From NCBI GenBank assembly GCA_902798705.1, contig CADBXS010000032.1:1580-55415 (forward strand): a stretch of 53,836 bases of DNA, given 5' to 3'. This stretch comes from an uncultured Bacteroidales bacterium. GTDB lineage: Bacteria; Bacteroidota; Bacteroidia; Bacteroidales; Bacteroidaceae. How positions within the stretch are numbered: position 1 is the first letter of the stretch; each line of letters begins with the position of its first letter. The position numbers and the translations under genes were made by a program. This document shows positions 1-7,870 of this stretch, piece by piece. A model generated the notes under the pieces. That model made no database searches, was not told the DNA's origin, and was given only the letters and a program-made list of their open reading frames with translations.

Positions 1-1
1 C

Positions 2-379
2 TATCACATCTCGATGCAAAAGGTGGGAGCGAACCAATATCGTATTTCGGCTGATGACTATCAATTGAATTGGGGTGTGGTGAATAACAACCTCTATTTC
101 GCTTCAGACAACGCTTTCGACTCAAAGATGTTGGAGCAGACGAAGAAGGTAACGATTCCTTCTCATCTGGCAGAGATGGATGGATCCAAGATGTTCACTT
201 ACATTGATTTGACGATGCTCCCTGTATCGAACTTCGACTTAGCAGGATTGACCATCACAAATCCTTTGACAAAACTGGAAGGACTTGTTATCAAGTCGGA
301 TAAGATAGGTGAATTTGAATTCCGACTCATCGGTAAGGACAAGAGTCAGTCGTTGCTCCGTTCGTTGCTTGCCAAATAA
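2..379 (+). CDS. C-terminal end of a Bacteroidetes envelope protein (DUF4836-like), 5' truncated by the window
   Basis: The frame is open from the first bases of the window, so only about the last 125 residues are seen. They resemble, from memory, the end of the DUF4836 family of Bacteroidetes lipoproteins: alternating beta strands, a segment reading NWGVVNNNLYFAS, and a final strand EFEFRLIGKDKSQS. No catalytic motif is visible and the signal sequence lies outside the window. The gene ends 11 bp before an ABC ATPase gene, so it probably belongs to the same transcript and may be the extracytoplasmic partner of that transporter. The family name is uncertain; that this is a real coding end is quite sure. 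Confidence 0.55.
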   Translation, partial: YHISMQKVGANQYRISADDYQLNWGVVNNNLYFASDNAFDSKMLEQTKKVTIPSHLAEMDGSKMFTYIDLTMLPVSNFDLAGLTITNPLTKLEGLVIKSDKIGEFEFRLIGKDKSQSLLRSLLAK

Positions 380-390
380 AAAACTAAAAA

Positions 391-1035
391 ATGGAAATCA
401 TCAATCTGAAAGCTGCCATTCCCGAGGTGTTTGCCCAAAGGACAGACATCATGAGCGATGTATGGCTCAAGGATTTGTCGTTCGAGAAAAACATGTGCTA
501 CCTCATTGAGGCCAACTCGGGAACGGGCAAATCTTCGTTGTGCAGCTATGTGTATGGCTATAGGAAAGACTATCAGGGACGCATCTTCTTCGATGAGGAG
601 AATATCTGTGAACTGAATATAAAAGCATGGGTGGAAATCAGGAAAAAGCACCTTTCCCTGCTATGGCAGGAACTGCGGCTTTTCCCCGAACTGACTGCGC
701 TGGAAAATGTGTTGCTGAAGAACAAACTCACAGGATTCAAGAAACGGAAACAGATTGAGGAATGGTTCGACCGATTGGGCATCGACGACAAAAAGAATGT
801 CCTGGTGGGACGTATGTCGTTCGGTCAGCAGCAGCGTGTTGCACTCATCCGTGCCCTCTGCCAGCCGTTCGACTTCATCTTTGTGGATGAGCCTATCAGT
901 CACCTCGACGATTCGAACAGCCAAATTATGGCAGAACTGCTGAAGGAGGAAGTGGAGCATCAAGGTGCAGGATTGGTGGCAACAAGTATTGGTAAACGAA
1001 TGGAACTGCCTTACGATGCAGTGCTAAGATTATAG
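391..1035 (+). CDS. ABC transporter ATP-binding protein (LolD/FtsE-type)
   Basis: 214 residues, the usual size of a single-domain ABC ATPase. The Walker A loop is NSGTGKSS near residue 45, the Q-loop lies around WQELRLFPELTA, the signature is MSFGQQQR near residue 142 (normally LSGGQ, here SFGQQ), and Walker B is FIFVDEP with the D-loop SHLDD. It would power the FtsX-like permease encoded 14 bp downstream. Small ATPases paired with a four-helix FtsX-type permease usually act as mechanotransmission or lipoprotein-handling machines rather than importers. The substrate cannot be read from the sequence. Confidence 0.9.
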   Translation: MEIINLKAAIPEVFAQRTDIMSDVWLKDLSFEKNMCYLIEANSGTGKSSLCSYVYGYRKDYQGRIFFDEENICELNIKAWVEIRKKHLSLLWQELRLFPELTALENVLLKNKLTGFKKRKQIEEWFDRLGIDDKKNVLVGRMSFGQQQRVALIRALCQPFDFIFVDEPISHLDDSNSQIMAELLKEEVEHQGAGLVATSIGKRMELPYDAVLRL

Positions 1036-1049
1036 GAGGAGCGCATGTT

Positions 1050-2252
1050 ATGAAACTAGTTTGGAAGTTGCTTCGTCAACATATCAGTGTTCCCCAGTTT
1101 GCTGGTTTCTTCTTTGCCAACCTTGTCGGCATGTTGATTGTCCTGCTCGGTGTGCAGTTCTATGTCGATATGCAGTCGGTTTACAACGGCGAGGACAGTT
1201 TCATGAAGGACGACTATCTCATTGTGAACAAGCAAATAGGGGTGGTGACAACGATAACGGGACAATCGAATGTTTTTACGAAATCGGAAATCAAGGACCT
1301 GAAGAAGCAGAAGTTCGTAGAAAAGATTGGTGCATTTACTCCATCTGCTTTCGATGTGAGTGCACGGTTCGACATAGAAGGTCTTGCCAAGTTCTCTACT
1401 GAGATGTTTTTCGAGTCGGTGCCTGATGAATTTGTGGATTTGAAGACCGACGACTGGAAATATGATGAGGGCGACAGGATGATACCGATAATTCTTCCTC
1501 GCAATTATCTTGACCTTTACAATTTCGGCTTTGCTCAAAGCAGAAACATTCCGAAGCTTTCGGAAGGTGTATTGGGCGCTATGAAACTAAAGATTTCCAT
1601 TCGTGGACTGGAACAAAACGACGAATATGAGGGTAGGATAGTGGGGTTCAGCAATCGACTCAACACCATCCTCGTACCTGAGCGGTTCATGCTCTGGGCA
1701 AACGAGAAATATGCCAAGAAGAAAGCTGCGGAACCAACGCGTCTCATCTTGCAGGTGAATAATCCTACGGATGAACATATCACTTCCTATTTGCAGGAGA
1801 ACAACTACGTGACCGACGAGAGCAAACTCGATGCTTCGAAAACCACTTTCATTCTGCGTGTTGTGATAGGAATAGTGATGGCGATAGGATTGATAATCAG
1901 TGTGTTGGCATTCTATATTCTGATGCTGAGCATCTACCTGCTTGTGGAAAAGAACAATACAAAGTTGGAGAACCTCTTGATATTAGGTTATAGTCCAGCT
2001 AAGGTTTCGCGCCCTTATCAATGGTTGACAGTGGGGCTGAATCTTCTGGTGCTTCTATTGGCATTGGCATTGCTCTATGTGATTCGTTCCATCTATCTGC
2101 ACCAGTTCCAGTCGTTCTTCCCACAACTGGAAATACCAACGATGTGGTACGCTGTGGCGGTTGGCATTGTGCTTTTCCTCATTGTTTCAATCTTTAATAT
2201 CATAGCTGTGAAGCGTAAAGTGCTGTCGATATGGAACAGGAAAGAATCATAG
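1050..2252 (+). CDS. FtsX-like ABC permease
   Basis: 400 residues with the MacB/FtsX layout: one N-terminal membrane helix (about residues 15-37), a large periplasmic domain of about 230 residues, then three membrane helices (about 265-300, 320-345 and 365-390). The start ATG follows a good purine-rich site, AGGAGG, at about 1035-1040. The gene overlaps the next one by 22 bp (the downstream ATG is at 2231), so translation is probably coupled. It is the membrane partner of the upstream ATPase. Because the next two genes look like amino-sugar recycling enzymes, a role in the envelope is plausible, but that is inference from context. Confidence 0.85.
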   Translation: MKLVWKLLRQHISVPQFAGFFFANLVGMLIVLLGVQFYVDMQSVYNGEDSFMKDDYLIVNKQIGVVTTITGQSNVFTKSEIKDLKKQKFVEKIGAFTPSAFDVSARFDIEGLAKFSTEMFFESVPDEFVDLKTDDWKYDEGDRMIPIILPRNYLDLYNFGFAQSRNIPKLSEGVLGAMKLKISIRGLEQNDEYEGRIVGFSNRLNTILVPERFMLWANEKYAKKKAAEPTRLILQVNNPTDEHITSYLQENNYVTDESKLDASKTTFILRVVIGIVMAIGLIISVLAFYILMLSIYLLVEKNNTKLENLLILGYSPAKVSRPYQWLTVGLNLLVLLLALALLYVIRSIYLHQFQSFFPQLEIPTMWYAVAVGIVLFLIVSIFNIIAVKRKVLSIWNRKES

Positions 2253-3730
2253 AACTATATCAAAAGACTTTCGGAAAGACTCCTCTGGGCGTTGAGCGTT
2301 TGCCTGGTGCTGGAAGCAATCGCATTTATTACCGCATCAAAGAGGAAGGCGAGACGTCGAAGATAGGAGTGTATGGCACTTCGAAGGAGGAGAACCAGGC
2401 ATTCTGCTCTTTGGCTCACTTATTTGCAGAGCGTCATCTTCCCGTGCCTGCTGTTTATGCCGTTTCGGAGGATGATATGTGTTATCTGCAAGAAGACCTT
2501 GGCAGCACATCGCTTTTCGATTTCATCCGCCGAGGACGAGAATCGGGAGGAAATTACGACAAGATGGAGCAGATGATGCTGCGCCGTGTGGTGTCTGATT
2601 TGCCACGCTTTCAGTTCGAAGTAGCATCGGAAGATGTGTATGAACATTGCTATCCCCTCAAATACATGGACGAAACAAGCGTGATGTTTGACCTCAACTA
2701 TTTCAAGTATTGCTACCTGAAACTGACAGGAGTGGAATTTCATGAGATACATCTCGAAAACGATTTCCGACGTTTATGTGCCGATTTGTTGGCCGTGAAG
2801 GAAGTGGGGTTCATGTATCGGGATTTTCAGGCAAGAAATGTGATGCTGAAGGATGGTACGCCTTTCTATATTGATTTTCAAGGAGGACGACGCGGACCGA
2901 TTTACTACGATGTGGCATCTTTCCTGTGGCAGGCATCTGCCAAGTATTCCGATGCCTTGCGCAAGTCGTTGATAGAGGAATACATGACTTCTGCCCAGCG
3001 ATATATGGATATTGACAAGGAAGATTTCATGCAGAAGTTGCAGCTCTTTGTCCTTTTCCGAACGCTTCAGGTGTTGGGAGCCTACGGATTCCGTGGATTG
3101 TGGGAACGGAAAAAGCATTTCATCGACAGCATCCCTCAAGCATTGAAGAACCTCTCACAATGTTTGGAGAACGGAAGTTGCGACAGCTATCCTTACCTGA
3201 AGGAAACAGCTTTACGGTTGATTCAGAATGGGGCAATGCCAAGCAGAGAAAAAAACGCTGCCAGCGCACTGATAGCTGCAGACAGCTCTTATTGCAAGAA
3301 ATCGGACAAGCCGCTTGTCGTCACGGTCTATAGCTTTTCGTACAAGAAGGGCATACCAGAAGACGAGAGTGGAAATGGCGGAGGGTATGTGTTCGATTGT
3401 CGAAGCACACACAATCCAGGACGCTATGAGCAGTACAAGCAATTGACAGGACTCGACCAGCCTGTCATACAGTTCTTGGAGGAAGACGGAGAAATTCTCA
3501 ATTTCCTGGAATCTGTTTATAAACTTGTCGATTTCCATGTGCAGCGATTCATCGACCGTGGATTCACGCATCTCATGCTGTCATTTGGTTGCACTGGCGG
3601 ACAGCACAGAAGTGTGTATTCAGCCCAGCACGTGGCAGAGCATCTCAATCGGAAGTTCGGAATAGAAGTACAAGTCCATCATCGGGAACAGCACATCGAC
3701 ACCATCTTAAAGCAAACCAACCATTCATGA
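2231..3730 (+). CDS. AmgK-like sugar kinase fused to a RapZ C-terminal domain
   Basis: 499 residues with two domains. Residues about 1-320 are an aminoglycoside-phosphotransferase-fold kinase: the catalytic loop is YRDFQARNVML near residue 198, followed by YIDFQGGRRGP, which matches the AmgK family (anomeric kinases of N-acetylmuramate/N-acetylglucosamine). Residues about 355-495 match the C-terminal domain of RapZ: VYSFSYKKGIP, a FDCRSTHNPG segment, and FGCTGGQHRSV, the phosphate-binding loop; in E. coli RapZ this domain senses glucosamine-6-phosphate. The stop overlaps the start of a MurU-like gene (ATGA). In Pseudomonas AmgK and MurU together recycle MurNAc to UDP-MurNAc. The kinase assignment is fairly sure; the substrate and the role of the RapZ part are inference. 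Confidence 0.8.
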   Translation: MEQERIIELYQKTFGKTPLGVERLPGAGSNRIYYRIKEEGETSKIGVYGTSKEENQAFCSLAHLFAERHLPVPAVYAVSEDDMCYLQEDLGSTSLFDFIRRGRESGGNYDKMEQMMLRRVVSDLPRFQFEVASEDVYEHCYPLKYMDETSVMFDLNYFKYCYLKLTGVEFHEIHLENDFRRLCADLLAVKEVGFMYRDFQARNVMLKDGTPFYIDFQGGRRGPIYYDVASFLWQASAKYSDALRKSLIEEYMTSAQRYMDIDKEDFMQKLQLFVLFRTLQVLGAYGFRGLWERKKHFIDSIPQALKNLSQCLENGSCDSYPYLKETALRLIQNGAMPSREKNAASALIAADSSYCKKSDKPLVVTVYSFSYKKGIPEDESGNGGGYVFDCRSTHNPGRYEQYKQLTGLDQPVIQFLEEDGEILNFLESVYKLVDFHVQRFIDRGFTHLMLSFGCTGGQHRSVYSAQHVAEHLNRKFGIEVQVHHREQHIDTILKQTNHS

Positions 3731-4467
3731 AAGCATTAGTTTTAGCCGCAGGCTTGGGCACACGTCTCAAGCCTCTCACCGATACCACTCCCAAAGCGTT
3801 GATTTCAGTCTTGGGAACACCTCTCATCGAAATTCTCATCAAGCGACTCATAGCGAATGGATGCGATGAAGTGGTGGTTAACGTGCATCATTTCTCCCTG
3901 CAGATTATCGATTTCCTGCAGCAGAAAGAGCATTTTGGCATTAGCATCCATATCAGCGACGAGAGCGAGAAACTACTCGACACGGGTGGTGCCATCAAGA
4001 AAGCGGGAAGGCTTTTCTCAGACGACACACCTTTTTTGGTGCACAATGTGGATATTCTCCACAATCTCGACTTGCAAGCATTCTATCATCAGTATGCACA
4101 TCAAGCTGAAGCTATACTTATCGTAAGTCAGCGCGACACACAACGCTATTTGCTTTTCAACGACAAGGACGAGTTAGTGGGGTGGACGAATATCAAGACA
4201 GGAGAGGTGAAAAGCCCTTTCGAAGAGGTGAAGGCTAATGCTGCTGCCTATCGTAGATTGGCATTTTCGGGCATTCACATCTTTTCTCCATCATTGCTCC
4301 CCGAAATGGATGCATGGGGCGACCGTTTCTCCATCATCGACTTCTACCTTCAAGCTTGTGCTTCTCACCGCATCATCGGAGTGGAGAAGAAGGACTTGCA
4401 CTTGGTGGATGTGGGAAAGCTTGATACCCTCCATGCTGCAGAATCATTCTTGAATGCGGAAATGTAA
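3727..4467 (+). CDS. MurU-like sugar-1-phosphate nucleotidyltransferase
   Basis: 246 residues. The N terminus MKALVLAAGLGTRLKPLTD with TPKAL is the classic nucleotide-binding motif of NDP-sugar pyrophosphorylases (GxGTRLxPLT...PK). Further motifs are VVNVHH, DTGGAIKKA and LVHNVDIL, the last carrying the metal-binding Asp. There is no C-terminal hexapeptide acyltransferase domain, so the protein resembles MurU (MurNAc-1-P uridylyltransferase) rather than GlmU. The start at 3727 is chosen because it begins the conserved motif and overlaps the stop of the kinase gene (ATGA); an earlier in-frame start at 3589 would lie wholly inside that gene. It probably makes UDP-MurNAc from the kinase product. 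Confidence 0.8.
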   Translation: MKALVLAAGLGTRLKPLTDTTPKALISVLGTPLIEILIKRLIANGCDEVVVNVHHFSLQIIDFLQQKEHFGISIHISDESEKLLDTGGAIKKAGRLFSDDTPFLVHNVDILHNLDLQAFYHQYAHQAEAILIVSQRDTQRYLLFNDKDELVGWTNIKTGEVKSPFEEVKANAAAYRRLAFSGIHIFSPSLLPEMDAWGDRFSIIDFYLQACASHRIIGVEKKDLHLVDVGKLDTLHAAESFLNAEM

Positions 4468-4492
4468 CCTTGAAGATTGTTTGAAAGCAAAC

Positions 4493-4526
4493 AAAAAAGG
4501 TGTTCTCACACGAGGACACCTTTTTC
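4493..4526 (+). terminator. Intrinsic terminator after the kinase-MurU operon
   Basis: The stem AAGGTGTTCTC / GAGGACACCTT with an ACAC loop (one G-U pair) is followed by TTTTT, 26 bp after the MurU-like stop codon. The A-run on its left would let it work in both directions. Confidence 0.75.
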
Positions 4527-4845
4527 CTGACTTCGTCATCGTGTCACCCCAAATAATAATTGAAATGGAATGCTGTTCCATGATGACTGTTCATCAGCAT
4601 TACATTGATGACAATCTGCATGCTTTTTCGACGGAATAATCTGTATTGTTACGACATTTTTAGTCATTTCGAGTAACTTTTCCACTGAAATTCCTTGATG
4701 GTCATTACTAATAATTTTCGCTTCGTGTCACCCTATTTTAGGTGACACAAAAAGATAAACATCTATGTATCAAGCAGATAGAAATTTTACATTTTTTAGG
4801 TGACGAAGTCAGGAAAAGGTGTTCTCACACGAGGACACCTTTTTT
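4494..4845. repeat. Inverted repeat of about 45 bp flanking the 400-bp intergenic region
   Basis: The left arm (4494-4539: terminator hairpin plus CCTGACTTCGTCA) recurs in inverted orientation at 4801-4845 (TGACGAAGTCAGG plus the same hairpin), nearly identical apart from the loop and one base. Between the arms lie about 260 bp without an ORF, including a perfect 8-bp hairpin at 4725-4748 (GTGTCACC / GGTGACAC, 8-nt loop). GTGTCACC also stands just inside the left arm at 4541. The region separates two convergent operons. Confidence 0.8.
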
Positions 4846-4846
4846 G
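4814..4846 (-). terminator. Terminator of the rnf operon
   Basis: Second copy of the AAGGTGT...ACACCTT hairpin, 22 bp beyond the stop codon of rnfA on the minus strand, followed on that strand by TTTT. On the plus strand it is followed by a longer T-run, so it is bidirectional. Confidence 0.65.
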
Positions 4847-4867
4847 ATTCATATAGTTGAGAAGGGA

Positions 4868-5470
4868 TTAGTCGAGGCCAAAGAGAATCTTCAATCCTCC
4901 ATCCACACCGCTGAATCCCATGAAAGCCATAGACAGGAGTGCAGCTGTAACCAGCGCGATAGGCATTCCATTCATGGCCTTTGGCACTTTCGTCATAGCG
5001 AGCTGCTCACGAAGACCAGCGAAGATAACCATGGCAAGGTAGAAGCCGAGTGCTGTGGAAACAGCATATACGACACCCTGCAACAGGTTGTAGTCCTTCT
5101 GGATAACGAGGATTGCTACACCAAGGATACAGCAGTTGGTGGTGATGAGTGGAAGGAAAACGCCGAGTGCCTGATAGAGGCTTGGGGACACTTTCTTGAG
5201 AATGATTTCCACCATCTGCACGAGTGCTGCAATCACGAGGATGAAAGCAATGGTTTGGAGATATGCCAATCCGTTAGGGTCGAGCACGAACTTCTGAATG
5301 AGGTAGGTGACGATGGTGGCTAAGGTCAATACGAAGGTAACAGCAAGTCCCATACCAGAAGCGGTGGATACTTTCTTCGACACGCCGAGGAACGGACAGA
5401 TGCCAAGAAACTGCGACAGGACAATGTTGTTAACGAATATCGCTGTGATGAAGATAAGTATGTATTCCAT
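4868..5470 (-). CDS. rnfA: Ion-translocating oxidoreductase complex subunit RnfA
   Basis: 200 residues of almost entirely membrane-spanning sequence. The start MEYILIFITAIFVNNIVLSQ and the following FLGICPFLGVSKK are typical of RnfA/RsxA, as is the second conserved stretch LPLITTNCCILGVA. The two Cys-bearing half-repeats carry the membrane-embedded Fe-S centre shared with RnfE. It is the last gene of rnfBCDGEA and lies 5 bp after rnfE. The Rnf complex moves electrons between reduced ferredoxin and NAD+ and couples this to Na+ or H+ export across the inner membrane. Confidence 0.96.
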   Translation of the reverse strand: MEYILIFITAIFVNNIVLSQFLGICPFLGVSKKVSTASGMGLAVTFVLTLATIVTYLIQKFVLDPNGLAYLQTIAFILVIAALVQMVEIILKKVSPSLYQALGVFLPLITTNCCILGVAILVIQKDYNLLQGVVYAVSTALGFYLAMVIFAGLREQLAMTKVPKAMNGMPIALVTAALLSMAFMGFSGVDGGLKILFGLD

Positions 5471-5475
5471 AATTC

Positions 5476-6066
5476 TTATTTTTTACTCCTTAATTGATTG
5501 ACAATCGCGATGAGGTAGCCGAGTGCGAGGAAAGCACCTGGTGCAAGCACGAAGAGGAGCATTCCATAGTTCTCGCCCTGGAGAGTGAAACCGAAGATAG
5601 CACCAGCTCCGAGGAATTCGCGAACTGCACCGAGAAGGGTGAGTGCGAGGGAGAAGCCGATACCGATGCCAATACCATCAAAGATGGATTCAACGGGACC
5701 ATTCTTGGCTGCGAAAGCCTCAGCACGACCGAGGATGATACAGTTTACTACGATGAGCGGAATGAAGAGGCCGAGCGACTTATCCACTTCGGGAGCGTAT
5801 GCCTTGATGACCATCTGCAGGATGGTAACGAGGGATGCGATGACCACGATATAGGATGGAATGCGCACCTTGTCAGGAACGAGGTTCTTGATGAGCGAGA
5901 TGATCAAGTTCGAAAGGATCAGCACCGCTGTGGTAGCAAGTCCCATGCTCAGACCGTTGAATGCGGAAGAGGTGGTTCCAAGTGTTGGACACATACCGAG
6001 GAGAAGCACAAAGGTAGGGTTCTCGTCGATGATACCGTTCTTGAATATTTTGAAGTACTTGTTCAT
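5476..6066 (-). CDS. rnfE: Ion-translocating oxidoreductase complex subunit RnfE
   Basis: 196 residues, a polytopic membrane protein homologous to RnfA. Conserved features are ENPTFVLLLGMCPTLG near the N terminus, LFIPLIVVNCIILGRAEAFA in the middle, and six predicted helices. With RnfA it forms the antiparallel core of the pump holding the inter-subunit Fe-S cluster through the Cys of GMCPTLG and VNCIILG. It begins 18 bp after rnfG and ends 5 bp before rnfA on the minus strand. Confidence 0.96.
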   Translation of the reverse strand: MNKYFKIFKNGIIDENPTFVLLLGMCPTLGTTSSAFNGLSMGLATTAVLILSNLIISLIKNLVPDKVRIPSYIVVIASLVTILQMVIKAYAPEVDKSLGLFIPLIVVNCIILGRAEAFAAKNGPVESIFDGIGIGIGFSLALTLLGAVREFLGAGAIFGFTLQGENYGMLLFVLAPGAFLALGYLIAIVNQLRSKK

Positions 6067-6084
6067 AGTTGTTTCTCCTTTCTC

Positions 6085-6708
6085 TTAGTTTTTAGCCTGA
6101 GTTGTTGCACCTGTATTTGCATCAGTGACACAAACATTGTCGTAAGCGTTCTTGATGGCAAGAAGGAATGCACGAGAAGTGATGGTCGATGCTGTGATAG
6201 CATCGATGTCGCCTCCGTCCTTGCTTACGGTGAAGTTAACCTTGCCAGGGGTCTTGCCTACGACAGTGCGCTTTTCGCCGTTCTCCTTCTGGAACCAGTC
6301 GCCTGCCTTGGCACCGAGTCCTGGAGTCTCTGCGTGCTGGAGGATGGTGTAGCCGAGAATCGTGCCTTCCTGGTCGAAACCAACGAGCACTTGGAGTTCG
6401 CCACCAAATCCGTTTTCGGATGTCTGAACGGCCTTGCCGAGCTTGGCGCCGCTGTCGTCTGTCACATCATAAACGATGAAGGTCTTTTCCTTTCCAGCCA
6501 CGGTTGCTGTCTTCTGCTGTGGTTCGGCAACATTGATTTTGTCGCTTCCCATCACTTCCTTGATACCAGCAGCAAGGTTGTCAGCATTGATCTTCTCAAT
6601 CTGTGGGGCTGTCACCGCATTGACTGCGGCGAGGGCTGCTCCTGCCACCACGGCAATGATGGTGAGCACGAGTGCCATGTTGGTGAGTGATGATTCTAAC
6701 TTTTTCAT
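6085..6708 (-). CDS. rnfG: Ion-translocating oxidoreductase complex subunit RnfG
   Basis: 207 residues: a single N-terminal membrane helix (about residues 8-30) followed by a periplasmic FMN-binding domain. The flavinylation motif is DAITASTITSRA near residue 176, where a Thr carries covalently bound FMN. The motif LQHAETPGLGAK is also typical of RnfG. The start overlaps the stop of rnfD by 4 bp (ATGA), indicating translational coupling. A separate flavin transferase (ApbE) would be needed and is not in the window. Confidence 0.95.
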   Translation of the reverse strand: MKKLESSLTNMALVLTIIAVVAGAALAAVNAVTAPQIEKINADNLAAGIKEVMGSDKINVAEPQQKTATVAGKEKTFIVYDVTDDSGAKLGKAVQTSENGFGGELQVLVGFDQEGTILGYTILQHAETPGLGAKAGDWFQKENGEKRTVVGKTPGKVNFTVSKDGGDIDAITASTITSRAFLLAIKNAYDNVCVTDANTGATTQAKN

Positions 6709-7697
6709 TTCTTGACTACCTCCCCGAATCGTTTTGGTTTAAAATATGTGTTAATGAGCGGAGTGAAGGCATTCATGATAAGGATGGCAAACGACATACC
6801 TTCAGGATATGCACCCCATGTACGGATGACAATCGTGAGGAAGCCGATTGCGATACCATATACAATCTGACCATTCTTTGACATAGGAGATGTCACGTAG
6901 TCAGTTGCCATGAACACTGCACCGAGGAGCAAACCACCGCTTACCACCTGATAGACAGGGCTGGCGTAATGCAGAGGGTCTGCCAAATGAAGGATTCCGG
7001 CAAAGACAAATACAGTTGCTATGATAGATACAGGGATATGCCATGTGATGATGCCCTTCCACAGCATATAGCAGAAGCCAATGAGAATAGCCAATTCGCA
7101 GACTTCACCCATTGCACCACCCGTGTTACCGAGGAGCATGGCAAGGGAATCAGGCATGTCGGCGAGGGAAGAAACGTCGCCCGACTTTGCCATCTGCTTG
7201 AGCAAGGCAAGCGGGGTTGCAGCGGTTTCTCCATCCACAGTCATAAATGCTTGTCCTGGAACTGGCCAAGTGGTCATCTGAACAGGGAAGGAGATGAGGA
7301 GGAATGCACGTCCTGCAAGTGCTGGATTGAAGAGGTTGCAGCCAAGTCCACCAAATGTCATCTTCACCACACCGATGGCGAAGAGTGCACCAAGAATCAG
7401 AATCCAAAGCGGAATGTTTGAAGGAACATTGAAGGCAAGCAACACACCAGTCAGAATGGCAGAACCATCGCACACGGTGGTCTGGGTATTCTTCAGCATA
7501 TACTTGTTGATGGCCCATTCGAAGAATACGCATGAGGCAACAGACACAACTGTTGTCAGGATGGCACCAAGTCCGAAGTAGATAAAGGAGCAAATGAGCG
7601 CAGGCACAAGTGCAATGAGCACACCGTACATGTTTTTGCTCACAGAATCGCCCGAGTGGACATGTGGTGACAATGATACTGTTAATTTATTAGCCAT
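6705..7697 (-). CDS. rnfD: Ion-translocating oxidoreductase complex subunit RnfD
   Basis: 330 residues from the start chosen at 7697 (MANKLTVSLSPH, which matches where family members begin). An in-frame ATG at 7739 would add 14 Lys/Ser/Thr-rich residues of low complexity and is less likely. The protein is polytopic and has the conserved SPHVHSGDSV start, FGGLGCNLFNPALAGRAF, and the FMN-attachment region ETAATPLALL. RnfD holds covalent FMN on the periplasmic side. It lies 173 bp downstream of rnfC, an unusually long internal gap for the operon, which holds short repeats. Confidence 0.93.
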   Translation of the reverse strand: MANKLTVSLSPHVHSGDSVSKNMYGVLIALVPALICSFIYFGLGAILTTVVSVASCVFFEWAINKYMLKNTQTTVCDGSAILTGVLLAFNVPSNIPLWILILGALFAIGVVKMTFGGLGCNLFNPALAGRAFLLISFPVQMTTWPVPGQAFMTVDGETAATPLALLKQMAKSGDVSSLADMPDSLAMLLGNTGGAMGEVCELAILIGFCYMLWKGIITWHIPVSIIATVFVFAGILHLADPLHYASPVYQVVSGGLLLGAVFMATDYVTSPMSKNGQIVYGIAIGFLTIVIRTWGAYPEGMSFAILIMNAFTPLINTYFKPKRFGEVVKK

Positions 7698-7775
7698 TGT
7701 TTTTTTAGTTGATGAGTTTTTGAGTTTTTCAGTTTTCATTGAGTTGCTCTGGCGCAGCTCTCATAAAACTATAAA

Positions 7776-7864
7776 CCTTAAACTTTAAAACGTTAAACTT
7801 TCAACGTTTCCAGCCGAGAAGTGTAACTTCGTTAAACTTTAAACGTTCAACGTTAAACGTTTAA
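7776..7864. repeat. Short degenerate repeats between rnfC and rnfD
   Basis: The spacer contains several related words, AACTTTAAA, CGTTAAAC, AACGTT and TTCAACG, repeated in close succession, including the partly palindromic AACGTTCAACGTTAAACGTT near 7842-7861. No open frame or terminator is evident. Confidence 0.6.
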
Positions 7865-7870
7865 AAGCCT

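Noticed and set aside
3589-3726. Upstream in-frame start for the MurU-like gene
   Set aside because: The added 46 residues would be encoded entirely inside the kinase gene and precede the nucleotide-binding motif that normally begins the protein.
5494-6690. 398-codon plus-strand ORF opposite rnfE and rnfG
   Set aside because: It lies wholly antisense to two sure genes; its length follows from codon bias of the opposite strand.
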